NCBI RefSeq assembly: GCF_029338255.1
Contig: NZ_CP119787.1
Coordinates: 3,239,631 to 3,303,630 of the forward strand
Length of the DNA stretch: 64,000 nucleotides
Direction of reading: 5' to 3'
Origin: Haloarcula halobia
Lineage (GTDB): Archaea; Halobacteriota; Halobacteria; Halobacteriales; Haloarculaceae
The notes under the pieces were generated by a model, which was not told the origin of the DNA, made no database searches, and worked only from the letters and a program-made list of their open reading frames with translations. Positions 8,372 to 16,871 of the stretch are shown here, in pieces; within the stretch, counting starts at the first letter, position 1, and every line of letters begins with the position of its first letter. The translations under genes and the position numbers were made by a program.

Positions 8372-8929
8372 TCACTCAGCCTGTGCCGTATCTGCGTCGT
8401 CCAGCAGCAGGCCCAGGTCCAGCAGCAGTCGGTAGCAGAGATAGGAGACAGCCCCAAACAGGAGCAGGAATCCGACGATAGTCTCGAGCAACTCGAGACG
8501 GGAGTCGAGCACGAGTACGGTCGCCCCACTCAGGATCGCCACGCCGGTGAACGCGACTGCTGTCCCGATGGATCCGGTATCCGACCACACGTCTGCGACG
8601 AGGAGGGCACCGAGCGTGGCTTCGGCTGGAAGCAGCGCGACGAGACCGGTATCCGCTGCCGGCAGGGCAACGAGTGCGAACTGCCCGATTGCGACGGGGA
8701 CGATCGGTGGAAAGACGAGCCAACTGAGTGCGACAACCACCCAGGCGAGGATACCGAGGGCGCCGCCGAGTTGCCAGAACGCCACCAGCACAGCCAGGAG
8801 CGCGATGGCCCCGGACGGACGCCACGCTGTGTCCCATCGACTGTCCGCGAGCCAGGCAGCGCCGAAACCGAACCGAGTCGTCGACGAGTCTGATCCATCG
8901 ACCGGCTCGGACGCTGACGTCGACGTCAC
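8372..8929 (-). CDS. Haloarchaeal membrane protein partnered with DUF58 (DUF7519-like)
   Basis: The 185-residue protein has an acidic N-terminal tail and then five or six hydrophobic helices, such as SGAIALLAVLVAFWQLGG, GILAWVVVALSWLVFPPIVP and LLETIVGFLLLFGAVSYLC. Its ATG overlaps the TGA of the DUF58 gene (ATGA), so translation is probably coupled. DUF58 genes in haloarchaea are commonly followed by such a small membrane protein, which I associate with DUF7519 from memory. The function is unknown. Confidence 0.55.
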   Translation of the reverse strand: MTSTSASEPVDGSDSSTTRFGFGAAWLADSRWDTAWRPSGAIALLAVLVAFWQLGGALGILAWVVVALSWLVFPPIVPVAIGQFALVALPAADTGLVALLPAEATLGALLVADVWSDTGSIGTAVAFTGVAILSGATVLVLDSRLELLETIVGFLLLFGAVSYLCYRLLLDLGLLLDDADTAQAE

Positions 8930-10354
8930 TGCTGGACCCTCCGGCGCTGGTTTCCGGCAGACAGGACGGCCGACAGCCGGTCACTGGGGCCGACCTCGAA
9001 CGCACTGACGCGCTCCAGTGCAGCCAGTTCCCGCCGGAACTCCTCGAAGGCCGTGTACCGCCGGTAGGCGTCGTCCAGGTCGCCGAGCGTGTCGAGGTCA
9101 TAGAGGACGCTCGGCGTGAGGAAGACGACCACCTGGCCGTTGCCACGGCGGGCGACTTTCACCGCCTCGCGGAGTTCTGTGCGGTGCTCGTCGTCGGTGA
9201 CGATGATCGGTCCGGACCGAGCCATCGAGTCGGACCGCTGCCGTCCTGAGGCCGGCAAACAGCGGTTGCTCGGCGACGCGCTGGACGTACTGGTCACCCG
9301 CAGCGAAGAAGGGCTGTAGTTTGGCACTGAACGGGCTATCGTCCGTGAGGTGATTGGCCGTCCGCCGCGCGTGGGCCGGGTCGATCGGCTCAGCGGACCG
9401 GCCGTCGGTAGTACTGCTCGTTGGCTCGAGGGCTCGCAGCTGCTGGGCAATCGTCCGGTAATGGCTCTCGTCTGCGTTCGGGTCGAATATATCAGAGACC
9501 CCGCCATCGCCGATACCGTACCACCCGAGCGGGTCGCCGAGTTCCATCGCGTTCTCGACGAGCGCGAGGGCGAGCTGGCGAGCGTAATCGAGTTTGGTTT
9601 CCCCGTCGCGGCCGGTCGCCATCGTCGCCCGATGATCGACGACGAGGGCGGTTTCGAGGTCGGTCTCGGCCTCGAACTCGCGGACGTGGGGTTCGTTCAG
9701 CCGTGCCGTGGCCTTCCAGTCGATCTGGTGGGCGCTGTCACCAGCGACGTACCGCCGGACTTCTGCCGGCGTGAGTCCACTCCCGGTCGTGCCCGTCGAG
9801 TGTTCGCCGAAGCCGGCCGCGAGTTGCTCGCCACCTTCGCCGACGTGGATGTCGCGGGGCGCACGCGGTTCGACGGTGACCGTCGGGGTGGTGCCTCGGG
9901 TGGTCGTTACCCGGAACAAGTCCAGTGAATCGGTGACGGTAACGACGGGTTCGTCGAACTCGAACTGGCCGGCGATGGGCCAGGACAGTGTGAACGACGC
10001 CTGTGTACGTGCCTCGCCGGGTTCGAGCGAAGACGACGTGCTTCCCCCGTCGCTGCCGATCGGCGGCTGCGTCCGAATCTGGACGCGGACGTCGACAGCG
10101 TGGGAGGTCTCTGCGATGAGTCTGCCCACCGTCGTCTCCTCGGCTGTCAGTCGGGTGCGATCGAGGTCTTGCTCGACCGAGAGTGCGTCGACCGCGTCGT
10201 TCGTCGACCTGATGAACCGATACTGTCGCGTGAGGAGCCACGCGCCGATGGTCCCAGCCCCGACGAGCAAGACGGGACGCTCGAGAACGAATGCCCACAC
10301 ACAAAGTGCGACGAGGACTGCGACGACCACCCAGTATCGGCGCGTCACCTCCAT
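8926..10354 (-). pseudogene. DUF58-domain protein gene interrupted by a frameshift
   Basis: From ATG 10354, two hydrophobic helices (WVVVAVLVALCVWAFVL, PVLLVGAGTIGAWLL) lead into a beta-rich region. Then comes the DUF58 core: VRRYVAGDSAHQIDWKATAR and the vWA-like ETALVVDHRATM. Near 9225-9250 the frame changes: after PLFAGLR it turns into Arg/Pro-rich nonsense. The sister frame carries SMARSGPIIVTDDEH ... DLDTLGDLDDAYRRY to the TGA at 8926. The total length (1429) is one base more than a multiple of three, consistent with one inserted base. DUF58 proteins usually work with MoxR ATPases at the envelope, but none is in the window. It may be a real pseudogene or a sequencing error. Confidence 0.7.
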
Positions 10355-10389
10355 GTGGGTTTCCGGACGGGAGAGGCGTAGTTAAGTGT

Positions 10390-10690
10390 TACAGGATTAG
10401 TCCCCGTCCTCAAAGAGCAACGTAGTGAGCGGAGCGAGCGAGTAGCGCAGTAGGGCGGGATACAGCCGTACGCCCAGCTCAACCAAACGTTCAAGTCTAG
10501 ACACGACCAACCAACCGATAGTGATCGAGGAGGCGTTCAAATACACTGTCGAGCCCGAGGACACCCCTACTGCCAGGAGTGCGTGGAACGCGATTCAAGT
10601 TGTGGGGAGTTCAAGACCGATTCCGTCAGTGTCCCTGTGGATCGAGCGTGGCAGATCGGCTGCCAGAAAGATATAACCGACGAGAGTGTC
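10390..10690 (+). other. Non-coding region with short gagcg-type repeats and a possible transposon scrap
   Basis: Bases 10423-10460 are full of short gagcg/gagcgag repeats, a pattern often seen at haloarchaeal transposon ends. A following open stretch reads IVIEEAFKYTVEPED (about 10519-10563), loosely like the start of TnpB-type proteins, then loses frame. I cannot confirm an element and report this only as what the gap contains. Confidence 0.25.
10671..10678 (+). promoter_or_regulatory. TATA-like box of the DUF433-DUF5615 pair
   Basis: The sequence gatataac lies about 27 bases before the ATG at 10702, fitting a leaderless transcript. Confidence 0.4.
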
Positions 10691-10701
10691 TATCGAAGCA
10701 T

Positions 10702-10974
10702 ATGAGTATCGCCCGTGACGACGATGTGCTCGGTGGCGAGCCTCGAATCGACGGCACGCGTATCGGCGTTCGCCATGTGGCTGCACGGGTAATCGATAGA
10801 GGGCAGTCTCCCGCTCACGTCGGGGATCAACTGGATGTCTCTCTTGCAGAGGTGTACGAGTCTCTGTCCTACTACTATGCACACATCGACGAGATGCGTG
10901 AGCTCGAAGCGGAGAACGAAGCAGCGTTCGAACGAATGCAGGAGACGTCACTCAAACCCAAAGAGACCATCTAG
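10702..10974 (+). CDS. DUF433 antitoxin-like protein
   Basis: The 90-residue product has the DUF433 signature: DDDVLGGEPRIDGTRIGVRH, then LDVSLAEVYESLSYYYAHIDEM, a winged-helix-like segment. The Glu-rich tail MRELEAENEAAFERM is the probable toxin-binding part. DUF433 proteins are the antitoxins of PIN-like DUF5615 toxins. The start at 10702 matches the TATA box and the domain; upstream in-frame codons from 10579 are not supported. The stop overlaps the next start by one base. Confidence 0.8.
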   Translation: MSIARDDDVLGGEPRIDGTRIGVRHVAARVIDRGQSPAHVGDQLDVSLAEVYESLSYYYAHIDEMRELEAENEAAFERMQETSLKPKETI

Positions 10975-11342
10975 TGACGGGCGCTCAGATCCTCCTTGAC
11001 GAACACGTCGGTCGAGTCTTCGAACGACTGCTTCGAGAGCGCGGACACGAGGTTGCACAGGCGAAAGATCGATTCGGAGAATACACGAGTGACAAGGAAC
11101 CGGTGTCGTGGTGTGGTGAGTCTGGGACCGTCCTCGTGACCAACAACGCAAAGGATTTTGAGCCGCTGCACCACGAGTACGACCATGCGGGTATCTTTCT
11201 CTACTACGAACAGAACCTACCAGACACAGACCCAGAAGGACTTGCTCGAACCGTTGACGAGATTTTTAATCAGTATGGCGTCGAGGGAGTTGAAAACCAA
11301 CTCGTCGATCTCGGTGAGTGGTACGAATGGCTCCACGAGTGA
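10974..11342 (+). CDS. DUF5615 PIN-like toxin
   Basis: The 122-residue protein opens with QILLDEHVGRVFERLLRERG, the DUF5615/Mut7-C-like version of the PIN fold in which Asp-Glu near the N-terminus binds metal. It continues with TVLVTNNAKDFEPLHHEYDHAGIFLYYEQ, where Asn and Asp complete the acidic site. The start is GTG 10974, overlapping the antitoxin stop by one base. The pair forms a toxin-antitoxin module predicted to act by RNA cleavage. Confidence 0.75.
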   Translation: MTGAQILLDEHVGRVFERLLRERGHEVAQAKDRFGEYTSDKEPVSWCGESGTVLVTNNAKDFEPLHHEYDHAGIFLYYEQNLPDTDPEGLARTVDEIFNQYGVEGVENQLVDLGEWYEWLHE

Positions 11343-11438
11343 GAGTCGACTATCTGTTCTGCGTTTCTCGTCTGTACCGAGCGGTGCGTGTCGACGAGTT
11401 CGGATTGACACTCAGGGAGACCTATTCCACGGCTTCAG

Positions 11439-11600
11439 TCACTCCGCCCTCATCGCACTGTGATGTGAGGCGTTGATCTCGCTCTCGTACTCTTCGGCGA
11501 TGATCTCTAAGACGGGTTCGTATGCCGAGTGGTTCTCCATCATCTGGTCGACAGCGTCATCTAACGGGATAACAGGGTTGCCGTCGACCCAAGCAGCGTC
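11439..11600 (-). pseudogene. C-terminal gene fragment of unknown family
   Basis: An open minus-strand stretch without a usable start encodes DAAWVDGNPVIPLDDAVDQM followed by MENHSAYEPVLEIIAEEYES and stops at 11439. The composition is clearly protein-like and acidic, and a stop codon lies directly upstream, so this looks like the tail of a deleted gene. I do not recognise the parent. It may belong to a lost transposon whose hairpin end lies at 11637. Confidence 0.35.
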
Positions 11601-11636
11601 TTACTGTCGCTCTTTGGGAACAACATGTAGTGAATC

Positions 11637-11660
11637 GCCTCGGGGGTCAAGCCCCGAGGC
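11637..11660. repeat. Perfect 9-bp-stem hairpin, possible transposon end
   Basis: The arms gcctcgggg and ccccgaggc are separated by 6 bases. Sub-terminal hairpins of this kind occur at the ends of IS200/IS605-type elements; a terminator or structured RNA is also possible. No TnpA or TnpB gene is present next to it. Confidence 0.4.
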
Positions 11661-11913
11661 ACTCGCCTTAATTATCTGTAGAACTCGCTGACTGCTCGCT
11701 TCGCTTTTGGCGGTCGTTGTTTCGGACATCCAAGCGGCCATCGGAGCGTGTCGGGAGCACTGGCCGAGAACACACTGGCCAAGTAACCGCCAACCGTCGG
11801 ACCGGAGGACAGCCGCAGACGGCCCGACCAGTGGCGGCGTTCGTGACACCGACGACGCGATGCTGGCGACGAAATCGTCCACGCCGTTCTCAGTTCCGAC
11901 ACTCCTGGCGGAA

Positions 11914-11921
11914 CTTATATT
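11914..11921 (+). promoter_or_regulatory. TATA-like box upstream of cheF
   Basis: The sequence cttatatt lies about 45 bases before the ATG at 11963, which would give a 5' leader of roughly 20 bases. Confidence 0.35.
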
Positions 11922-11962
11922 CACCACTACCGACAACGACCAGTCGAGAGGCCGGTCACGGG

Positions 11963-12823
11963 ATGAGCGACACCGAAAAGAAGATCGCCGACACGCAGGG
12001 CCAGTACTTAGAGGCGGTCTCGCAGGGTCAGCACCTCACGGACGCCGAGTGGCAGAACTGCCGGCTCATCCTCACCACCGAACGCCTCGCGATGATCGCC
12101 GACGGCAAGCGCCAGGTCGCGCTGTCGGACATCGACCGCATTGTCGACCGGTTCGACGTCAACCAGCAGAGCGCCGGCGTCGCCGACTACGTGGGCTTCC
12201 ACGTCGGCGAGGACGTCATCCTGGTCTCGGCGGCCGACCACGCGGCGTTCGAGACGGACTTCTATCGGGCCAGTCTCGACGGCGAGATCATCTTCGTCCA
12301 GCACCCCGCCGTGAAGGGTGGCGTCGTCAAGAACGCCCCGTGGACGAAGGGGCGCCTCAAGATCACCGACGAGGCCGTCAAACTCGCCATGGCCGACGGC
12401 CAGGCCGTCGTCATCGACCGGGCCGACATCGGCGACCTCGACGTCGAGGACAAGGAAGTCGAGGGGGCCGAGCGGACCGTCATCCAGGTCGAACACAGCG
12501 AGGAGGGGATCAGCGTCGAGACCCACCTCGCCGGCGAGGAGTTCCACGCCACCGTCCTCCAGACGATGCTCGAAGAGAGCGCCGAGCAGAACCGGGCCGA
12601 CATCGACCTCTCGGCGACGGAACAGCGCGTCATCATGGCGCTGCACTCGGGCGTCTCGCCGTTCGACATCCCGAACTTCGTCGGCATCGACATCGAGCAG
12701 ACCGAGGAGATTTTCGACCGCCTCATCGAGCTCGACGTCATCAGCGTGGTCCGCGAGCGGACCGAAGTGGACCTGACGACGAAGGGGCGGCGGGTCGCTG
12801 GCGAGCGGATGGGCGAGCAATAG
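11963..12823 (+). CDS. cheF: Archaeal taxis protein CheF
   Basis: The 286-residue protein starts MSDTEKKIADTQGQYLEAVS and continues WQNCRLILTTERLAMIADGK and ALSDIDRIVDRFD, which I recognise as CheF. CheF proteins bind CheY-P and the archaellar switch proteins ArlCE, linking the bacterial-type chemotaxis pathway to the archaeal motor in the cytoplasm. The C-terminal third (TEQRVIMALHSGV ... FDRLIELDVISVVRERTEVDLTTKGRRVAG) has a winged-helix look. The start at 11963 follows a short TATA-led leader; upstream in-frame codons look non-coding. No other che or arl genes are nearby, so this may be an orphan or second CheF. The stop lies inside a 45-base direct repeat. Confidence 0.78.
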   Translation: MSDTEKKIADTQGQYLEAVSQGQHLTDAEWQNCRLILTTERLAMIADGKRQVALSDIDRIVDRFDVNQQSAGVADYVGFHVGEDVILVSAADHAAFETDFYRASLDGEIIFVQHPAVKGGVVKNAPWTKGRLKITDEAVKLAMADGQAVVIDRADIGDLDVEDKEVEGAERTVIQVEHSEEGISVETHLAGEEFHATVLQTMLEESAEQNRADIDLSATEQRVIMALHSGVSPFDIPNFVGIDIEQTEEIFDRLIELDVISVVRERTEVDLTTKGRRVAGERMGEQ

Positions 12824-12859
12824 CGAGGGCCTGAGCGCAGCGAAGGGCCTCGAAAGCGA
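12815..12859 (+). repeat. Direct repeat copy 1 (overlaps the cheF stop codon)
   Basis: 45 bases beginning gagcaatagcgagggcctga match 12881-12925 with two mismatches. The repeat includes the last two cheF codons and the stop, so the gene end has been duplicated downstream at a 66-base period. Confidence 0.85.
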
Positions 12860-12880
12860 CACGGCGGCCGGAGAACCGTG

Positions 12881-12925
12881 GAGCAGTAGCGAGGGCCTGA
12901 GCGCAGCGAAGGGTCTCGAAAGCGA
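12881..12925 (+). repeat. Direct repeat copy 2
   Basis: This starts gagcagtagcgagggcctga and is the partner of 12815-12859. It is non-coding here. The arms also contain gcgagggcc/gggcctcg, so each copy could fold. Confidence 0.85.
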
Positions 12926-12951
12926 AGGTTGACACACCCCGCAGAACTGAA

Positions 12952-12970
12952 GTATTACAGGGTGTATTAC
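12952..12970 (+). promoter_or_regulatory. Promoter with direct repeats gtattac before the second AbrB gene
   Basis: Two gtattac copies (12952-12958 and 12964-12970) spaced 12 bases apart overlap the expected TATA region, 6-24 bases before the ATG at 12976. They could bind the antitoxin for autoregulation; this is inferred from position only. Confidence 0.35.
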
Positions 12971-12975
12971 TAGCT

Positions 12976-13236
12976 ATGAGCGAGTCGACGCGTATTACGG
13001 AGAAGGGACAGGCGACAATCCCCAAACGGCTTCGGGAGAAGTACGATCTGGAACCCGGCGACGAAGTCGTCTGGATGGACACGGAGGACGGCATCGTGGT
13101 GAAGAAGCGGACTCGCACCAGCGGACGGGGATTACTCGTTCCCGACGACACCGCTCGAGAGAAGCGCGAGGAGATCGCCGAGGAATTGACAGAACGAGTG
13201 CGCGATCGTCGGGACCGGAACTACGAGGAGTCCTGA
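12976..13236 (+). CDS. AbrB/SpoVT-type antitoxin (second copy)
   Basis: The 86-residue protein carries the classical AbrB N-terminus TRITEKGQATIPKRLREKYD followed by LEPGDEVVWMDTEDGIVVKK. This swapped-hairpin DNA-binding dimer is followed by a charged C-terminal helix (REKREEIAEELTERVRDRRD) likely to bind the toxin. It is followed after one base by a PIN gene, so it is the antitoxin of that pair. It is only distantly similar to the AbrB protein at 3353. Confidence 0.85.
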   Translation: MSESTRITEKGQATIPKRLREKYDLEPGDEVVWMDTEDGIVVKKRTRTSGRGLLVPDDTAREKREEIAEELTERVRDRRDRNYEES

Positions 13237-13237
13237 C

Positions 13238-13645
13238 GTGGCGACGTACACCGCAGATGCCGTTTCGCTGCTCGTCTATCTCGTCGATGCGCTGCCCAGT
13301 GGAGCAGACAGGGTATTTGCCGAAGCCGAAGCCGGTGAAACAGTGCTCCAGGCACCGAGTACAGCACTCGCCGAGGTACTCTACTCAGTGTCCCGTGACA
13401 AAGACGTCCGCGGGGTCAGACTCACCGGCACACCGGAAGATGCTCGCCAGGCTCTGGTCGGGAATGGGCCAGTCTCGGTAGCGCCAGTGGGCGATACCGA
13501 ACTGGTCGAGTACGCGCAGGTGGCAGCCGAGTTCAGTATCCACGACGGCCTGATCGTCGCCAGCCACCGGGCGCGAGAGACAGATGCAATCGTCACGTCC
13601 GATGGCGTCATCGATGACGCTGGCTACCGGACGGTCTGGACGTAG
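13238..13645 (+). CDS. PIN-domain toxin (second VapC-like protein)
   Basis: The 135-residue protein follows the antitoxin stop by one base and starts at GTG 13238. PIN acidic positions are Asp in YTADAVSLLVYLVD (about residue 6), Glu in TALAEVLYSV, Asp in FSIHDGLIVASH and Asp in AIVTSDGVID. The usual DTSVL start is altered to TADAVSLL, typical of the haloarchaeal branch. It forms a vapBC-type module with 12976-13236; the RNA target is unknown. Confidence 0.8.
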   Translation: MATYTADAVSLLVYLVDALPSGADRVFAEAEAGETVLQAPSTALAEVLYSVSRDKDVRGVRLTGTPEDARQALVGNGPVSVAPVGDTELVEYAQVAAEFSIHDGLIVASHRARETDAIVTSDGVIDDAGYRTVWT

Positions 13646-13884
13646 CGCCGCAGAGAGCGGTTCCAATCAGCCAGTCCGTCTGGCTGGAGAAGTCACCGCC
13701 TACCAGCCGAAACAAGCCCCCGCAGCACATGCTCGTCGGCGACTCGGGCAAAAGGAATCGATTCGGACGAACGTCCAGTCACGGTGGGATATCGTAACAC
13801 GGTGTGCGAACGATCACCAGACATGTCTGTCAGAAATACTGTTAAGGCCGGCATATTGAAACCCCTTCTCCGACATATGGGAGT

Positions 13885-15075
13885 ATGCAGATCGACACCG
13901 CGGTCGTCCTCGCAGCCGGGGAAGGGACCCGGTTGCGCCCGCTGACGCGAAACCGGCCCAAGCCGATGTTGCCGGCGGCCAACCGCCCAATTCTGGAACA
14001 CGTCTTCGACGCGCTCGTCGAGGCCGGCATCGAGCGGCTGGTGGCCGTCGTCGGCTTCAAGCGCGACCGGGTCCAGGACCACTTCGGCTCGACGTACCGT
14101 GGCGTACCGATAACCTACGTCGTCCAGGAGAAACAGCTGGGCAGCGGCCACGCGCTTCTGCAGGCCCGCGAGGTCGTCGACGGGTCGCTGCTGGTGCTGA
14201 ACGGGGACCGGCTCATCGACCCGGGGACCGTCGAGGCGGTCGCGAACTCGTTCGCCGAGACCGGCGACACGAGCATCTCGGTGGTCGAGCGCCAGGACAC
14301 CCACCGGTACGGTGCCGTCGAACTCCGTGGCAGCGCCATCACCGAGTTCGTCGAGAAGCCCCAGAGCGACGACTACCGGCTCATCAACGGCGGCGTCTAC
14401 GCCTTCGCCGAGACCATCTTCGACGCCATCGAGGCGACGCCGCGCGAGCACGGCGAACTGGGCCTGACAGACACCATCGAACGCCTGGTCGACCAGGACC
14501 GCGTCCGCGGCGTCGAGGTCGACGGGATGTGGGTCGACGCCACCTATCCCTGGGACCTGCTGTCGGTCGCCCGCGAGGTACTGGCCCGCGGTCGCCTCGT
14601 CGAGCGCCGGCGGGAGAACCGCATCTGGGTCGACGACTCCGCGACCGTCCACGAGCGCGCGGTGCTCCGGGGGCCCGTCGTCGTCGGCCCCGACTGCGAG
14701 ATCGCCCCCGGGGCCGTCGTCGGCCCCAACACCGCGCTGGGGAGCAACGTCACCGTCGGCGCGAACGCCGTCGTCGAGCGCTCGGTGCTCGACGCCGACA
14801 CGCGCGTCGACCCCGGGTCGACGCTCATCGATACCGTCACCGGCCAGGGCGTCGACCTCGGCGCGAGCACCGTCGTCCCCGGCGGCCCCGCCGACGTCCA
14901 GGTCGGCACCGAGGTGTTCGAGGACCAGCGTCTCGGCGCCGTCATCGCCGACCGGGTCAGCGCCCGCGGGAACGTGAGTTTCGACCCCGGCGCGCTCGTC
15001 GGCCCGAACGCCACGCTGCACGCCGGCGTGACCGTGAACGGGAACGTCCGCGAGAGCGCGGAGGTGGTCCGCTGA
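13885..15075 (+). CDS. glmU: GlmU-like sugar-1-phosphate nucleotidyltransferase with left-handed beta-helix domain
   Basis: The 396-residue protein has an N-terminal nucleotidyltransferase domain: VVLAAGEGTRLRPLTRNRPK, the uridylyltransferase loop, with YVVQEKQLGSGHALL and FVEKPQSDDYRLINGGVYAF. From about residue 245 a hexapeptide-repeat left-handed beta-helix follows (VVGPDCEIAPGAVVGPNTAL, NVTVGANAVVER), as in bifunctional acetyltransferase/uridylyltransferases. With glmS directly downstream, the likely role is GlcN-1-P acetylation and UDP-GlcNAc synthesis. The archaeal enzymes are shorter than bacterial GlmU. TGA and the glmS ATG overlap (TGATG). Confidence 0.85.
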   Translation: MQIDTAVVLAAGEGTRLRPLTRNRPKPMLPAANRPILEHVFDALVEAGIERLVAVVGFKRDRVQDHFGSTYRGVPITYVVQEKQLGSGHALLQAREVVDGSLLVLNGDRLIDPGTVEAVANSFAETGDTSISVVERQDTHRYGAVELRGSAITEFVEKPQSDDYRLINGGVYAFAETIFDAIEATPREHGELGLTDTIERLVDQDRVRGVEVDGMWVDATYPWDLLSVAREVLARGRLVERRRENRIWVDDSATVHERAVLRGPVVVGPDCEIAPGAVVGPNTALGSNVTVGANAVVERSVLDADTRVDPGSTLIDTVTGQGVDLGASTVVPGGPADVQVGTEVFEDQRLGAVIADRVSARGNVSFDPGALVGPNATLHAGVTVNGNVRESAEVVR

Positions 15076-16871
15076 TGTGTGGCATCATCGGCTGTGTCGG
15101 CCGCGATGACGAGACGCTCGAGACGCTCGTCCACGGCCTCTCGAAACTCGAGTACCGGGGCTACGACTCCGCCGGCGTCGCGATCACGAGCGCTGACGCT
15201 CCGGTCGACATCTGCCGGACCGCCGGCAAGATCGACGACCTCCGCGAGTCCCTGGAGGCCGTCTCGCTGTCGGGCACCGTCGGCGTCGGCCACACCCGCT
15301 GGAGCACGCACGGGCCGCCGACCGACGAGAACGCTCACCCCCACCAGGACTGCCACGGCGACGTGGCCGTCGTCCACAACGGCATCATCGAGAACTACCA
15401 GGCGCTCCGTGACCGCCTCGTCGCGGCCGGCCACAACTTCACCTCCGACACCGACACGGAGGTCATCCCCCACCTCGTCGAGGACGCCCTCGAGGACGGG
15501 GCCGAGCCGGAGGCTGCGGTCCGCGAGGCCGTCGCCCAGCTCGAGGGGAGTTACGCCGTCGCCGTCGTCATCGCGGGCACCGAAGCCGTGTTCACCGCCC
15601 GGCACGACTCGCCGCTCGTCCTCGGCCTGGACGGGGACGCGACCTACCTGGGGAGCGACGTCCCCGCGTTCCGCGATTTCACCGACCAGGTCGTCTACCT
15701 GGCCGACGGCGAGTTCGCCCGCCTCGACGCCGACGGCTGGGCCGTCACCGACAGCGACGGCGACGCCGTCGAGAAAGAGGTCAACACCATCGAGTGGGAC
15801 GCCGAGGAGACCGGCAAGAGCGGCTACGACCACTTCATGCTCAAGGAGATTCACGAGCAACCGCGCGCCCTGCGCCAGTGTCTGCGCGGCCGCGTCGACG
15901 AGATGGCCGCCAGCGTCGACATCGGCGACCTGGGCGACCTCTCGCCGACGGGCATCCAGTTCGTCGCCTGTGGCACCTCGTATCACGCGGCGCTCCACGG
16001 CGCCCAGCTGTTCAGAGAGAGCGGCATCCCCGCCCAGGCGTTCCTCGCCAGCGAGTACGCCACGGCGCCCCCGCCGATCGGCGACGCGCTCGTCGTCGGC
16101 GTCACCCAGAGCGGCGAGACGGCCGACACCCTCTCGGCGCTCCGGGAGGCCCGGCGCCGAGGCGCGCGGACGATGGCCGTCACGAACGTCGTCGGGTCGA
16201 CGGCAGCCCGCGAGTGCGACCACGCGTTCTACATCCGCGCCGGCCCCGAGATCGGCGTCGCCGCGACCAAGACCTTCGCCTCGCAGCTGGCCGCCCTCAA
16301 CCTGCTCGCGCTCGGGATGACCAGCTGTCCCGACGCCCGCGAGGTCATCGCAGCCCTACGGGACCTGCCGAGCAACGTCCAGCAGGTCCTCGACGAGTCG
16401 GCCGCCGCCGAGGTGGCCGAACTCTACGAGGACGCGAACGCGTACTTCTTCATCGGCCGCGGCTACCAGCACCCCGTCGCGCTCGAGGGGGCGCTGAAGA
16501 TGAAAGAGATCACCTACAAACACGCCGAGGGCTTCGCCGCCGGCGAACTGAAACACGGCCCGCTCGCGCTCGTGACCCAGCACACGCCCGTCTTCGCCAT
16601 CGTCACCGGCGACGAGGAGCGCGCCCGCAAGACCGTGGGCAACGTCAAGGAGGTCGAGGCCCGTAACGCGCCGGTCGTGGCCATCTCCGACGGCCAGAGC
16701 GACGTCGACCGCTACGCCGACCACGTGCTCGAACTCCCCGAGACCCACCCGCGTGCGGCGGCCATCCTGGCGAACATCCACCTGCAACTGGTCGCCTACC
16801 ACGTCGCCGCTCGGCTAGGGCGCAACATCGACAAGCCCCGCAACCTCGCCAAGAGCGTGACCGTCGAATAG
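15075..16871 (+). CDS. glmS: Glutamine-fructose-6-phosphate aminotransferase (isomerising)
   Basis: The 598-residue enzyme begins MCGIIGCVGR, with Cys2 as the N-terminal nucleophile of the glutaminase domain. Conserved YRGYDSAGVAI, GHTRWSTHG and HNGIIENYQALR follow. Two SIS isomerase domains come next (FVACGTSYHAALHGAQLF, TQSGETADTLSALR, then EGALKMKEITYKHAEGFAAG). The C-terminus ends DKPRNLAKSVTVE, the usual active-site tail. Length matches the family. It makes glucosamine-6-P from fructose-6-P and glutamine, the first step to UDP-GlcNAc, and is coupled to the GlmU-like gene. The final 264 coding bases up to 16860 are duplicated at 31642-31905. Confidence 0.96.
   Translation: MCGIIGCVGRDDETLETLVHGLSKLEYRGYDSAGVAITSADAPVDICRTAGKIDDLRESLEAVSLSGTVGVGHTRWSTHGPPTDENAHPHQDCHGDVAVVHNGIIENYQALRDRLVAAGHNFTSDTDTEVIPHLVEDALEDGAEPEAAVREAVAQLEGSYAVAVVIAGTEAVFTARHDSPLVLGLDGDATYLGSDVPAFRDFTDQVVYLADGEFARLDADGWAVTDSDGDAVEKEVNTIEWDAEETGKSGYDHFMLKEIHEQPRALRQCLRGRVDEMAASVDIGDLGDLSPTGIQFVACGTSYHAALHGAQLFRESGIPAQAFLASEYATAPPPIGDALVVGVTQSGETADTLSALREARRRGARTMAVTNVVGSTAARECDHAFYIRAGPEIGVAATKTFASQLAALNLLALGMTSCPDAREVIAALRDLPSNVQQVLDESAAAEVAELYEDANAYFFIGRGYQHPVALEGALKMKEITYKHAEGFAAGELKHGPLALVTQHTPVFAIVTGDEERARKTVGNVKEVEARNAPVVAISDGQSDVDRYADHVLELPETHPRAAAILANIHLQLVAYHVAARLGRNIDKPRNLAKSVTVE
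16597..16860 (+). repeat. Left copy of the 264-base repeat flanking the glycan island
   Basis: This 3' segment of glmS matches 31642-31905 without gaps and with 10 differences by my count. Seven changes are silent, so both copies evolved under protein selection. Together they bracket about 14.8 kb. Confidence 0.93.

Noticed and set aside
10423-10460. Cluster of gagcg repeats as an origin or guide-RNA end
   Set aside because: It is short and there is no orc1/cdc6 or tnpB gene nearby; kept only as a low-confidence non-coding note.
12008-16223. Very long open frames on the minus strand opposite cheF, glmU and glmS (up to 559 codons)
   Set aside because: They are GC-rich shadows of the plus-strand genes: composition is repetitive Asp/Val/Gly/Arg without motifs, while the opposite frames encode clear families.
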